From: Rhopalosiphum padi
Lineage: Eukaryota; Arthropoda; Insecta; Hemiptera; Aphididae
Assembly: GCF_020882245.1 (NCBI RefSeq)
Contig: NC_083598.1
Location: forward strand, 78,497,714 to 78,561,713
Reading direction: 5' to 3'
DNA: 64,000 nucleotides
Both the position numbers and the translations under genes were made by a program. Below the pieces are notes generated by a model. That model was not told the DNA's origin and did no database searches. It was given only the letters and a program-made list of their open reading frames with translations. Position 1 is the first letter of the stretch, and every line of letters starts with the position of its first letter. This document shows, piece after piece, positions 35,095 to 48,490 of the stretch.

Positions 35095-35100
35095 AATAAA
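35095..35100 (+). terminator. Proximal polyadenylation signal AATAAA
   Basis: AATAAA lies 879 nt after the stop codon and 51 nt before the AU-rich element, with a T/GT-rich stretch (tttttgtacac) about 15 nt downstream. Use of this site would yield an mRNA without the AU-rich element. Confidence 0.4.
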
Positions 35101-35150
35101 ATTTAAAAGACATATTTTTGTACACACAAAAAAAATGAATTAATACTTCG

Positions 35151-35179
35151 TTTTATTTATTTATTTATTTATTTATTTT
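35151..35179 (+). promoter_or_regulatory. AU-rich mRNA instability element (overlapping AUUUA)
   Basis: Five overlapping ATTTA pentamers occur at 35155-35175, flanked by T runs. This matches the clustered-pentamer AU-rich elements that recruit TTP/Tis11-type decay factors in short-lived immediate-early and cytokine mRNAs. It lies on the sense strand of the predicted EGR 3'UTR, as required. Confidence 0.6.
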
Positions 35180-36518
35180 CTCCTATATTTTTCTGTAAAT
35201 TACTCAAAATTAGGTTTAGTACATTTTTTTGTAAATCTCTGTTTCTGTTAACACCCACTTGTTCTTCGGTAAAAGCATTTTATATAATTTCTAAATTAAA
35301 AAAAAAAAAAACGCTGAAAACTATTAACAATTATTTAACAACTTACTGTTAAGGTGTTTTACTGTAAGTATAAAATAATTAATGTTGTTTATTTTTTTAT
35401 TCATTCATTGGTGTCTTACATTTTGTCATTTTGTAAGTTAATCGTATTTTTTGTATTATACAATAATAGCTTGTTTTTGTATCTGTATACGAACGTTTGT
35501 ACAACAAATGGTAAATCGCTCAATGGGTTTATATTATAGTCATTTCGTATTTATGTCTCTATTTTCTACCATTTTAAATTTCATAACTCAGTGTCTCCAA
35601 TTCATGTTTTCTTTACTAATTAAAAATAATTACATCGTGTTAAGAATATTTTCAATCGCGCACTCGTCTATACAATACGACCTATACTGATCTAAATAAT
35701 TTTATTATTATTTATTCGTATGATAAAAGAGGTAGAGGTAGTACAATAATACCTACATAAAAATGTTTCAAATAATTATTGTTACCATATTTTATGACTT
35801 CTATAATAATTCGATTTTAGACCTATAAATTCTCCATCGGATGTGAGTTATGCCTGCCTACTAATAATTATCACAAATAAGATGATATACAACTGATAAT
35901 AGCTAATATAGATAATAACTTTATGGTGTATCAGTCGATTTGTCTGCGCTATGATATAATGCACACCGGTGTAGAAAAATATCCGATAGATTGGCAAAAG
36001 AGTATTACGTATTGAGGAGAATCCTTATTTTTCTTTTTTTAAGAACAGAAAATAAACTTAGCTACGACGTTTTCCATGCTCACTCATAGGTACATACTCC
36101 TATAAATATTATGTATTTATTACTTAAAATTATTTGACAATCTATATATTACAGTAAATTTGTTTAAAATTGACACGTTCAAAGCACATGGCAGGCAAAA
36201 TTATTCCATTTTTGAGCTGCCAAACATTTGTTATATACATTATACATATATATAAATATATATACTAAAAAAAACGTTACTACATTATATCGTTGTTATT
36301 ATAAATTAAAAGATTTTTCTATCTAGTTTGTGAAGTTTGATGTTTATGTATAAGTGTATATTATTATTTTACTTTTATTACTTGTATAAAAAATTAAAAA
36401 TTAAAAATAGACGTTATAATATTTATTATATTATATTTTAAGTGTCTAATGTTTTGTCTTCTTTGACTGACATGTATTTTTCTTCTTTTTATATTTTATG
36501 TGTACAATATTTAAAAAA

Positions 36519-36524
36519 AATAAA
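36519..36524 (+). terminator. Distal polyadenylation signal AATAAA
   Basis: AATAAA is followed by TGTCTGTAAAATTGTT, a GT-rich downstream element of the usual kind. It is the likeliest end of the long EGR mRNA. Confidence 0.5.
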
Positions 36525-39500
36525 TGTCTGTAAAATTGTTAACTAAAAAAAGTTGTTTTATATTTATTTTCTTCCGAACACACACTCGTTTGTCTTTATA
36601 TATAATATATTATTATAATAATGCTCGGTGCAGTTATTATTATTTTAATAATACGCCCGTAATAATTAATATTTAAATGCATACAGTTACACGTATGAAT
36701 ACATGATATTGTATATCGGTGTACGGTGTCGTTATAACTTATAACACGTAAGTATAATATAATAATATGTACCTCCTATAATGTGCAGTGTATTGGACGT
36801 TAAATGTGGCACGTCGAATCGTATTGTCAATGGTGGCGCTGCGGTGATTTATGTAGTTGTCAATTGTCATGGTTGTGTTTGGTCATCGTTTCAAAATCAC
36901 ATGTAACGCGAGTAGGGTATAATACTACAGACGCTATATAGTATTATAATACTTTTATGAAGACGTGACTGTGGGGCCCACCATATTGGACAACACGCAC
37001 TGCAGTTCATGACCGGTGACTATATAACAGTTGTATACTCATTGCTCATACATACATGTCTTTACGACAGACAAACGCAATACGTCGTATCAATGTTAAC
37101 GATTTGTCACTTTTTTAGGCGTGCGAACAATTGAGTCATATTATTCAGTTGTGATCTCAGGCCATTACAGTTACTACACCAGAATATTATAGGTAATCGC
37201 CGTTTAGAGTGTCTATACAGTCAGTATTAGAGTTTTTATAAATGCGTACAAATATCATATTATATGATAATAATATTATATATTCACCAGCTGTGCGTCA
37301 CTCGCCAAAACATCTCAAAAATATTACTGCATAATATTATGTACAATAACGTGTTCGAAGATGTAAAAAGGTAAGTGTATTCATGACTTATTAGTTATTA
37401 CTTATTGGGAGACACTATCGATTGGTGTTCGGGCATTGCGCAAATAGGACATTCATTAAAGCAATGGCGGAATGTGCGGTAAACAAGAAAAAGTCTACGG
37501 TTCGGAAACCATCGTTCGTTGCAGCGACGTTAATAGAATATAAGCTCCGGTTGAACGAATAAGACCTTGGAGACCTTTGATCCCTGACATCTAAATTTAT
37601 AATACAATGGTCGAGTAAAGTTAATGAAACGGCCACATCTCGTCGCAATTATCATATATCTACGGGCATGCTAAAAGACTGGACTTACAATAACACTTCT
37701 TCTATATATTTTCCTTCTTGTATATTGATTATTATATTTTAATCGGTTGCCGCGGAAAAAATTATTACTACATCTCATAATAGCAATGGACATAATATAG
37801 TAATTCTATTAAAATGTATTTATTTAAATTTTAACTTACATTACATGTTAATACATGTACACGTACAGGTATAACGAGAAGATTGTTATATAATATTTAA
37901 CAATTATAATGGTAAGTATAATAAATAAAAAGTTGTAAGTACTCCACTTGTTTCATAATAATATTTACATATCATTAATAACTAAAGACGTGTTATGCGT
38001 TTTTACCGCGTAGGTACGTCAATTATTATGTTTTACTATGAAACAATTTTAGTAGGTATAAACATAGTAAATAAATTTGTAATAACCAAAACATGCCAAT
38101 TTGAAAAACACACTCTATGTTAAAAAGTAAAAAAAATCTTTTGTGTAAATTTGTACCGTAATGTTCAATTAACATAAAAGAATAATAGATTTTCAACAAT
38201 AAAAAACTGCATAACATATAATATTGAAATTGTTTTTAATTATAAATATATAGGTATTTAATTTATAATAAATACTTATATTGGTTTTATTAGTGTTGAC
38301 TGTGCCTGCACAGTGGTCAGTATTTATTTGGTTTCGCTTAATTTTATGTTAATGTCGTGCTTTCATATTTGTGTCATACAGCAAATCTCTATGATCTATC
38401 AACAGTGTTCAGAACCTCTCTAGAACTTCACATAATTACTTTTACAGTATGACTCCAGTATAGCTCTTAACATTTTTAACGTAGTATAAATTATAAGTCC
38501 TTAAAAATCTATAATTCATACTCAAAAAGTTCCCAAAACATTTACTTAAATCATTTAAAACACATCACAAAGTGCTAAATAAAATTTAATTAGAAAGCTT
38601 TGAAGTAAACTAACTTTAATTATCTGATAAGATTATTGCACGCGAATTATTTTGTTGACTTATAATTGATGTATAAATAATGTTTATTTTTAAAACTATA
38701 TTTATATTTTTGTAATTATCTAAATTGTATCTTTGATTATATATAGTGAGTATAGTGACCCTATTTTAGAGACAATAGACATCGTTTTTAAATGATAAAA
38801 GCTGTCAAACTATCATTAAGTCATCGAGTATACCTATATAGTATATATACATTAATAAGATATGTCAATGTTATATATGTCATACTTTTAAGGGATGTCA
38901 ATACCTAATCATTTTACTAAATTTAAGTCTGTTTACATTTTCTGAACTTAATTCTATGCAATCAATATAAATTATATAAAGCCATAACTTTTTAATAAAT
39001 TCTAATAGAATAAGTATTTAAAAATATTTAAGATTTTCATCTCTAATATATTTCATAGAATATTTTAAAAATTACAAGTGAACACAGTTTATACGTGAAT
39101 GTATATTTAATTCATATACGTTTAATATGTACCAATACCTATGCAAAGAATTTCAAAGTCTATTAAATCTATTATAGAAATGATAATTATGTTGGAATTT
39201 TGGTTACAATAATTAAATTTAAAGACCTAGTAAAAAATTTAAATTTCGAAAACTTAAAATATCTTTAATTAATGTTAAATAATCAAATTATTGTGAAAAC
39301 CCTCTTCAAAGTACCTACAATCTAAATTAGATTAGATATTTTTTTTAATCTATGTATGATGTACATAGATGAGCTTATAAAGATTATACATTTACCTACT
39401 ATTACTTTTATTTGAAAAATAATATGGTATAAAAATCGATTTTAGTTGGTTTTTGCAATTGATTTTTAAAAATTAAAAACAGCACCTTATTAACAATTAA

Positions 39501-42500
39501 CAATTTTAATTTTGTGGAGAGCATAATATGTAAGATTTATCAAAACCTATATTTCTATATTTTTAGTTATGAATTTATGAGTTTATGATACATAATATGC
39601 ATAATGTGTAAAACTGTATACAAGAATATCCTACATCATACGCCCGCATATGTTATACACAAATCTATTATTATAATTTAGCTAGTACTTTAATATTAAT
39701 CTATGACTAATATAGTACCACTAATATACGCTTTCGAAACAAAAAATCGCCTAGATGAAATTCCCATATGATGAGGACACTTTAATTGTATATTTACTAT
39801 ATAGATAAATTTTTATTATAGCTTGTCAATATAATAAAATACTACCAATTTAAATTATTTTTTTTGTAATACAGCGACTAGTAGAAGTGATAAAAAAATT
39901 GAATGTACCTATTATAATCGTCAGTGATAAAATCTAAAGACATTTTTTAATTGCAAGGCGCAGGTATAGTGGTTATGAATGTATGAAAATAATGTTTAAA
40001 AACTTTATTACTATGTATTTGTTTCAAATCATATTTTTTTTATAGCTAAAAAATTAATTGTATTTATAAGAACACGCAAAAATGAAAAACAAATAATAAT
40101 CAGCAGTTATTAATATTTTGATAGTGAAAAATATTATAACGGAATAATCTTAATTTATTATGTATTATGATTTAAGTGTAATAGATTGTATTGGATGGAC
40201 ACTAGAATTTAAACAAAATATATTATGTACAATACGAGTATTTGAAATTATAGTCGGTCGAGCTGGCTGCTTTGATTTTATATACTACCTGAGGACATCG
40301 TACGGTCAAGATAATAATCGTAAATTTTATGCTTCTCGATGTAAACGTCTCGTTTCCGGTGTTTAAAAATAATTCCAAAAAGAACGTCCATTAAAAAGGT
40401 AAAAAAAAACAACTCGCGACTTCTTTTCGGTGTGTTTGCTCATTATCGACTACCCAAGAGGTGTCTGAACGATTACAATATGTGTTCACACATACAAACA
40501 CACACACACTCACCGATTCTTTATTTCTCTTTTTACACTTACGGGGGCCACATCGAAGGCGTAACAGGAGAAGTGTTAGACCAACACATGATAGCTGAAC
40601 AAACAACAGTTTATCACCATCCTGTGTACCGAGTGCTACTGAATATGCTAATGAAGAATTGTTCGGCCACAGATTCTTGTAGTGTTGTTTATTTATTTAT
40701 TTTTTCAATTTAACTCGAAATTCCAACATACGTATACAAAGCGGTGTAGACATTCCTGCTAGAAGCCAGTGTAAAAAAAAATTGTAAATATCAGCACATT
40801 AATTATAGATTTCCAACAATCATAATAAACATAATGTTATTAAAACGATACTGTAGTCACTTACTTACAATAATAATTTAACAAATCTGAGTATTAAATT
40901 TTTTATGAATATCATTAAAATTTTAAAAAAAATAATAAAATGTTGGTTAATAAGTTATTAATACATTTTTTTTTGTTGTTGTAAAATTCAAAATCTGAAG
41001 AAATACGAAATAACTTTAATAAAGAAATTAATAAATAAACAAAATAAAAACACGCATAAATACTAAAATGAATCCTATAGATAAACTTATAATGTTATAA
41101 AATCCAAAAATATTATATGTCTGAGAAATTTTAGGTATACCTATATAATTCTTGCTTGTAATTAAATTTCAAACGCAATAATTGATCATCATCATAATAA
41201 TGTTATATACCTATCTATAAAGATGTTTGAATGTAATCATTATGTTTAAATATGTAACTGTTATATTATATATCTTCATAATAATATTAATAATATTACA
41301 TTTTAATAATTTCAATGTATTACTAGACACTATATAGTTATTGTGTTAATAATATATAGTTCAGTTGTAGGAAAATAATAATTAAATAATGTTAAAATAC
41401 ATGACATTTTTAATTTTAATACCTATCTATGGTTATAAATGTGTTACAAGGTTCTTCGTAAATTGTACTTACTAAAATTAAAAATGAAGTCTAGTGTTAA
41501 ATCACATCAACTTTTACGTGAGCTAGGTTTTAAGTTATATACTTGATAAATCATATAACTTATTAATTTGATAGGTTCATATATACTCCGTGGAGGTAAG
41601 ATATTGCGAGAATACAGTACGAAGAGTTTTTATAATTTGAAACACTTGGAACATGCATCATGTATTTTATTGGTATTTGAGATTATTACAGAATTCCAGA
41701 GTTTTATGCCATATAAGAGTATCATAACCATAAATATATATCTATATTATTGGCTTTTAAGTTTAGGATTTTTACGTATATATATTTTTTATTTATCAAA
41801 TAAATCTTGCACGCTAGTTAAGTAATATTCGTATAGCGTGTAAATGCGGCATCCCCGCGAGACACTTAAAAAACTATGTTATATCTATTATTTGGCAAAA
41901 GTATTTGGATTTAACATCATATTTATGATAGCGTGGACAATATTATAAACAGATTTCCCGTGGTAAATTTGTTATAAATAATTGTTGTAATTGATACCGT
42001 AGTATCGTTAATAAAGCTAACCAAATCTAAAACAAACGATATTTTTATTACCTGTATCAATATCGGGCGGAGTATTCAATTGCCGACCAGCAACCGTACT
42101 ACTTATTGTTACCGATCGTGATACAAGTATCTATAATTTGTGGTAGGATAGAGTGAGAAGGAGCGAGAAAGTGAATGAGTAAACGATACAGAAATAATCG
42201 TCGTAAAGTCACTTGGTTTGTGCGGGTCATTACTCATTAAGAATGAAATAAAAGGTCGTGATGCCGTTATACTGCGTGTGCTTGCAATATGCACACCACT
42301 GGTAGTAGATAATAGTAATAATAATAATTAAAATAAAAAAAAGTCCACTTTCCGTCGAGATTTTTATAGCACCTCTGTAGTAGTTCTCGTCTACACATCC
42401 ATACGCACAACATGTACCCGCCTAGCCATCATACACTGGTAATGTGTGTGAGCGCGCGCGCGATTTTATACACAGGGCAAAACATGCAACTACATTAGCA

Positions 42501-42714
42501 TTAATTTACCATAAAACCCGATCCAGATACGTCCGGTCAATTTGTAGTACTTCGCCTACGGATATACTATCTCCCCACCAATTTAGTCCTCCTTGAACCG
42601 AACGCATTACGCCCTCTCCCCGTGTTGGCGACAGATTTGCAATTACCTGTACTGTGCGGACGTGTATCTGTGCACTCTCGATCATTGTACAATGTGTGTA
42701 AATACAATATAATA

Positions 42715-42735
42715 TATATATATATATATATATAT
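42715..42735. repeat. TA dinucleotide microsatellite
   Basis: A run of about ten TA units in AT-rich intergenic DNA, 40 bp downstream of a GC-richer patch. Confidence 0.8.
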
Positions 42736-45700
42736 TATCGGAAATGTAATGAAGATTATAGGAATTCAATGGAAATCCAAGTATTCTATAGAAACCCTTG
42801 TACTATTCAGCTGCAATGTATTACATTTTAACGTTATTTTAAATTATGCCTTATTATAGAAGCCATTCTATACAATTATCTTATGTGATTTTTATAAGAT
42901 GCCATTGCCGTGAAATATTTGATTATTATTTTAATTATTAATTTATATTGTTTATTGCAGCATAAAATTGATGCTTGACATTTTCAACTGCATAAAATAT
43001 TATTTTTTGCTTTGACATTTTGACGTGGATGTGCATTACTGCATTGTACAAAATGTTGTCAAGTAGTATGTCGGGTTGCTATTGTCCGTAAAGCAAATGT
43101 ATTTTCCGTTGGAACTTATCGTCAATAATTACTACATTTATTTGGCATATTACGAATTGAGTCTTTGAAGCTTGAATGTACTAACATTTTAAAAGTATCC
43201 TTTATACTTCCTGATCGATAATATCCATCAACTGTTACCTGAAATAATATTAAATTGGTTATAATTTATAAATAATAAAATATGGATAAATTAACTATGT
43301 ATTATTTTATATTTACCTCATCTATATCAACAGCTAAAACGTAAAATTAAAATGTAAAATTATAAATTATTGTATTTAAGCTATAATAATAATAATGATA
43401 ATTATTATTCTTTAATTGTAGGTATATAGGAATTATATTATACCTATCAAAAATAAGTTAATTTTAATTATAATAGTGATTTATCCACCTGGGGATCTTA
43501 ATAACATTATCATTTTTATCATCTATATTCTATAGACTATCGTTTAATATTTAAACATAGACTAAAAGATAGCAAAACTTTATACTTTAACATTATTGTG
43601 TAGAAGTGTTTGATTCACTTCTAACTTAATATTTATTTTTTGCGGATACGTAGACTGCAGTAGATGTAAAATAAACATATCAGTATCGTATCTAAAAAAA
43701 AATCACATAAAATAAAAGTTAATTGCACATTATGTTAAGTTTTTTTTAAGTAAAAGTTGAAGTTTTTCATCTGTAGCTTGAATCTAGTTATAATTAAACC
43801 TTGACAATTCTAACTTACACTCGACATAAAATTAAAAATATAAAAAATAATTTAACAAAATGCAACAGAGAAAATTAGTAAAAATAAAATACAACATTAA
43901 TTTAAAAATAGTATGTATAACATATTCTATGTTGGACAGCTATTCGTAAATAAAAATAAATTATTGTTGCACCAAAAAGAAAAAACATTTTCATTTTCAA
44001 ATAAAACTATACATTACTCCTTCAAATTTAACTTATTTTAAGCTTCGGGACTGTACGAATTCAGTCGTAGTTAACTCTTTTATTATTAGATTTGGTGTAT
44101 CTAAAATAACAATAAACACTAAAATGTTTTTATACCTACTGCGTTAGATTAAGTATCATAGTTTATTAGGTTTCAGGTACAAAATATATCAATTCAAATT
44201 TTAATTTTAAAGTGTATTACTATTATGTTGTAAGCGCTTATTTTTAATATTCCAATAATAGTATAAAATGACCACTATCTATATATTGCAATAAAATAGA
44301 ATAAAAAGTTACTAATAAAAATCAAAACATATTAAAATTACGGTAAATCATTAACAACAATATGTTTAGTACTTTATATTTTATTGTAACTTAAGATGTG
44401 ATTCCTAATTACATAGTTTGACATAGTTTGTCCAATAGTTAATTTCTACACTTATACTGGTTAATTGATTGCAAGGACAATGTACCATGAATTAAATTAC
44501 CAATGAACTGATCACGAGATCATAAAATAGGTACCTAATAAAATATTTATGAATAATATATACGTATAGCTCTGATTGAGTGCTAAAATATTATAAAGGA
44601 TCATTTGATTGAACGATTAAAAAAGTATACAGTCCTTGCAGAATTTTCCAGCGACGAGCCTCGAACCATATTTTTCAATTGAGTCCCTTTGATCTAAACA
44701 TCAATATTATAATGGTTAGAAATTAAATATTTAAAAAATATGTTGTATTTTCTTTAATTAATAATAATGCATGATTGAATGTAAACGTAGAATTTTGAAG
44801 CAAAATAACAAAAATACGTGAGTTTTTATTTTCGAAAGTTTAAATTTTTTGAGAACAATTAATAAATCCGCATATTACATTTTCAAACTTTTTTACTTTG
44901 AAACAAAATTATAAAAACATAATTGAAATAAAAAATGAAAAAGTTGATATTTTCAAATGTCTATTTAGCTTAAAAAGTGCTAGAATATTTTAAAAATTAC
45001 ATAATTTCTAATAAATTATAATATAAATATTTGGTGAAAATTCCAAATTACTAGTTTTCTACGATTATACCTTTTTGAATTATTAAATAGGTACCTATAT
45101 CAAAAAAATAAAATCAATTTTCAAAAACTGATTCTGTGTTTAATATTTTTGTTTATTAAGAAAAGTACGAAAAGTTGAAATATTTATTTTTAACCCAATT
45201 CTTCTCAACCCATGGACCACTACCAATTTATGCGTATAATTTTAATATTATTAAGTAGGTTCATTATCATAATTATAATGAAAAATTTATTCATATTAAA
45301 ACATTGAATAATAAATATGTACATTTAATGATTATTTTAGGGCACATATAAATAGTTAATAATATTTTAATATTTATTAGATATTATCTTATAATTACTT
45401 GAAAATAATGCAAAGCTATAATTATCTAAATATTAAACATTTGATAGTTAAGTAGTATATTATAATTATATTATGTATTAGATGTTGCTGTTCTTAAGAT
45501 ATACAAATTATTTATAAAAATACTGTAAATGATTAAAAACCAAAATGTCATAAATCAATAACCATAATTAAGGAAATAAAAAAAAATAATTTATTATACA
45601 TTTTGTAAAAGTATAATACATTGGGTTAATTTTGAACTAAGAGCTTTATGTGGTTATTTAATACAATTATACAGAAATGTCAAATACTACCACTAGAAAA

Positions 45701-46619
45701 TAATAACCGCTTGATATTATTAATATATTGAATATAAAATGTTAACCAATACAAAAATAAGTATACTGAAATAGCAAGTTGTTATGTCTTAAAAAAAAAA
45801 TCGTCGTAAATAAATTATTATTTTGGATATTTTGATTCTTGAAAAATTATTTATGAAAACTAAAAATATAATCAAAACTTTTCCTGCATATAGTTATTAG
45901 ATGAACTATACCCTATTACTACGAGTAAATTTAAAATTACTAGTTAAATATAACCTCTTTCCTAAATTAAATTTACCAGGTAAATAAGTTCCTCAGTTTT
46001 TTGTAGGCTTTTAAAATCATATGACATGCTACATGGTTGTATGTATATTTTAATGTATTGAGGATATCGGATAAAAAATAGTATTTAGGTACTGAATTTA
46101 AAACCAGCTAAATTACTTAATAATATATAGCTATATATAAAAGATTTACTGATATCCTCAGTTATTTTAGGTATAATCTAACTACGCTAAAAATATTATT
46201 ACTTGATTAAATATCATCAATCATATTGTATTTCATTAAACGATTTTAAACTCCTCCCATATATACTTAAGTACAAGTACAACAAGTACAACTACAATAC
46301 TTTGATGACATATAATAATAACATACGCATAATATTATCTACTATTAGTACCTACTCAGTACTCTGTCGATGTTGCGGAGTCTTATTACTATTATTGTTG
46401 TTGTTATATTATAATACGGCGTATTTATCACATAGGAGTACAGTACATATTATTATAAATATTGGACGGTCACGAACAGCCGCCGCGGTGGTGTCCCACT
46501 GCTCCGGATGTGCCTTGTGCGCCTCCCCGATTGACCCAGACGACCTCTTTATTATTATTATCATTATTTATCTGCACCTTTACATATCTTTAGTGTATAC
46601 ATGTATATTAATATATTAT

Positions 46620-46634
46620 GTAGGTATATATATA

Positions 46635-46669
<35 letters not shown>

Positions 46670-46720
46670 ATATATATATATATATATATATATACCTATA
46701 TATATATTATATATATACAA
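46620..46720. repeat. Compound TA / ACCTATATA microsatellite
   Basis: TA runs are interrupted at intervals by ACC, giving tandem blocks of the form ACCTATATATA. It lies just downstream of a small CpG-rich patch. Confidence 0.85.
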
Positions 46721-47899
46721 TATACGTAGTGCGTATGTACCATTATATGCTATTGTTTTCAGAGAATTCTGTTGCGCGCGTATATGTAAGGTAAGTACCT
46801 GTTTTCTACATTCATGCCTGTATATATAAGAAGTACAAAATTAAAGATGAAACTAAATACTTTTGTAGAAAATGACTTTCAATTTTATCGGTTTGTAATA
46901 TACTATTGTAATACAAATTTTGGAAAATGTTCATAAAAAAATATTTTCATTTAAATTCTAATTTGAATTATACATTTTACTTGTAACTTTAAAATTGATT
47001 GGACTCCATGTGAAGAAAGCATAATTTAAAATTTTAATTTACATAATATCACAATAAGTTTTCTTCTACTATGTATTTATATATATTATTATATATAGTT
47101 GTTACAGCAGTAAACTCATTTTTTGTAAATATTCTACAGTTTCATAATGTCGCATATGACTAGGTAATGACGGAATAAGGTAGAGGTTAACATAACCTTT
47201 TCTACTATAGGTTAGGCAGTACACAATACGTTGTTCATTAAAGTTGCACTTTAATAAGAATGTCGTTTTAAACGTTGGTTCATAAAACACATATTAAGTA
47301 ATTATATATTTTTGCGTAACGATTTTTAATTTTATATCGTTGCAATACATAAAATATCCTACTTGCTATAACGTCCGGTCAGGTCGCATTAAAACATTAT
47401 ATACACATTATTATACTTTCATCTAAGAAAATATTAAATTTTAACTTTTAATTAACTTGTGGAAATCTTTAAAACTATACCTACCCGGCTACATAAAATC
47501 TGTCAACTGGCCCAGCCCTGTTTACAAAATATAATTACAAAAATATTATATTAGCTATATTATAATATTGTGTATTCCGTCGTTGCCCTCCGCCCATACC
47601 GTAACCTCACATCCTGCGAAATAAAAACACCAACAGGTAATGTACGTGATATTTAATAATATTATAATCTGTGAACCACCGTTATTGACATGTTATTATC
47701 ACGAAATACTATATCCAACACGGCGTTATTAATATTATTATTATTATTGTTATTTTTTTAAATTTATATGAACCGCCTCGGCCTGTTATAAAACTCCATC
47801 GCCCGTCGTACACGCACGCGCCGCACAGCGTCACAGCATCATAGCGCGATATACACGATATTATATACGTGTATATATAGTGTACCTGCATCACTTATA

Positions 47900-48490
47900 C
47901 AGGTGGTGCCCGCGGCCGCCGCGTTATCGGCAATATATACCAGCTATAGCTGCAGTAGAGATTCCGAGAGCCGCAGCCACGCGCCGCGCGCGCTCCCACC
48001 GAGTCAGTCAGTCAGTCAGTCAGAAGTCTGACTCTCCATTCACGAGAACGGCGCGCGCGTTGTCGAAAAAAAAAAAATCTAATATAATATTCTATTCGGT
48101 CGGAAGAAGCGCGTGTGCGCGCCGCCGCCGCCGCAACCACTTCTACCGCAGACCGTCAAAACTCGACCGTTCTCGCGTTCATTCATGAACGCCGTTTCTA
48201 CGCGTTCCCCTCCGACCACCTCCCCGCCGCCGCAGCCGTTTCCTCCCCCCCTCTGATCGCGGCCACAAACCGCCGCGACCTCAGCCGTCATCGGTCGTAC
48301 ACGCCGCCCGTGACCTACGACCCCGGACACCATTAGAAACTGACGACGACGACGACGACGTACGCCCGCAAGAAAGTCACTCGTGTACGGAGGAGAGATA
48401 ATAATATTATAATATTATATTGTGTTATGTATATAATACGTGGCGGCGGCGGTCGGGTTAAGTCTCACTGCGTATTTTATTCGTTACATA
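47900..48490 (+). promoter_or_regulatory. CpG island with tandem initiators; possible first exon of another transcript
   Basis: This is an isolated CpG-dense block about 11 kb past the EGR 3'UTR. It contains five tandem GTCA units (48003-48022), which create four overlapping TCAGTC initiator matches on the + strand. The 13-mer CCATTCACGAGAA follows at 48036-48048 and also occurs in the EGR intronic island at 14811. Downstream are GC-rich, Arg/Pro/Ala-rich open frames on both strands (longest about 100 codons) without convincing ATG starts, so I call no protein. A (GAC)n run sits near 48.34 kb. The simplest reading is the promoter and untranslated first exon of a + strand gene whose coding exons lie beyond this window, or of a noncoding RNA. 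Confidence 0.5.
48003..48022 (+). repeat. Five tandem GTCA units (TCAGTC initiators)
   Basis: The run GTCA x5 gives four overlapping copies of TCAGTC, the arthropod core-promoter initiator. The outer edges GAGTCA and TGACTC (48001-48034) are also inverted repeats. Confidence 0.7.

Larger units (their letters stand above)
34217..36545 (+). other. Predicted 3'UTR of EGR
   Basis: AT-rich noncoding DNA follows the stop codon. Two AATAAA signals frame possible ends: 35095-35100, and 36519-36524, which is followed by GT-rich sequence. An AU-rich instability element lies between them at 35151-35179. Short open frames within are not credible genes. The 3' end is inferred from signals only. Confidence 0.55.
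36546..47899. other. AT-rich intergenic stretch
   Basis: No gene could be supported. Slightly GC-richer patches occur at 36.8-37.7 kb, 40.4-40.7 kb, 42.3-42.7 kb and 46.47-46.55 kb (a short CpG-rich patch next to TA microsatellites). Open frames reaching 208 codons at 46.2-46.8 kb are made of microsatellite translation (Ile/Tyr runs) and are not genes. Confidence 0.5.

Noticed and set aside
46203..46829. 208-codon + strand frame
   Set aside because: Mostly Ile/Tyr/Leu translation of TA microsatellites and AT-rich DNA; no start or splice support.
48079..48336. GC-rich open frames on both strands in the 48-kb island
   Set aside because: Alternative-codon starts, low complexity and mutual overlap; treated as composition artefacts of a promoter island.
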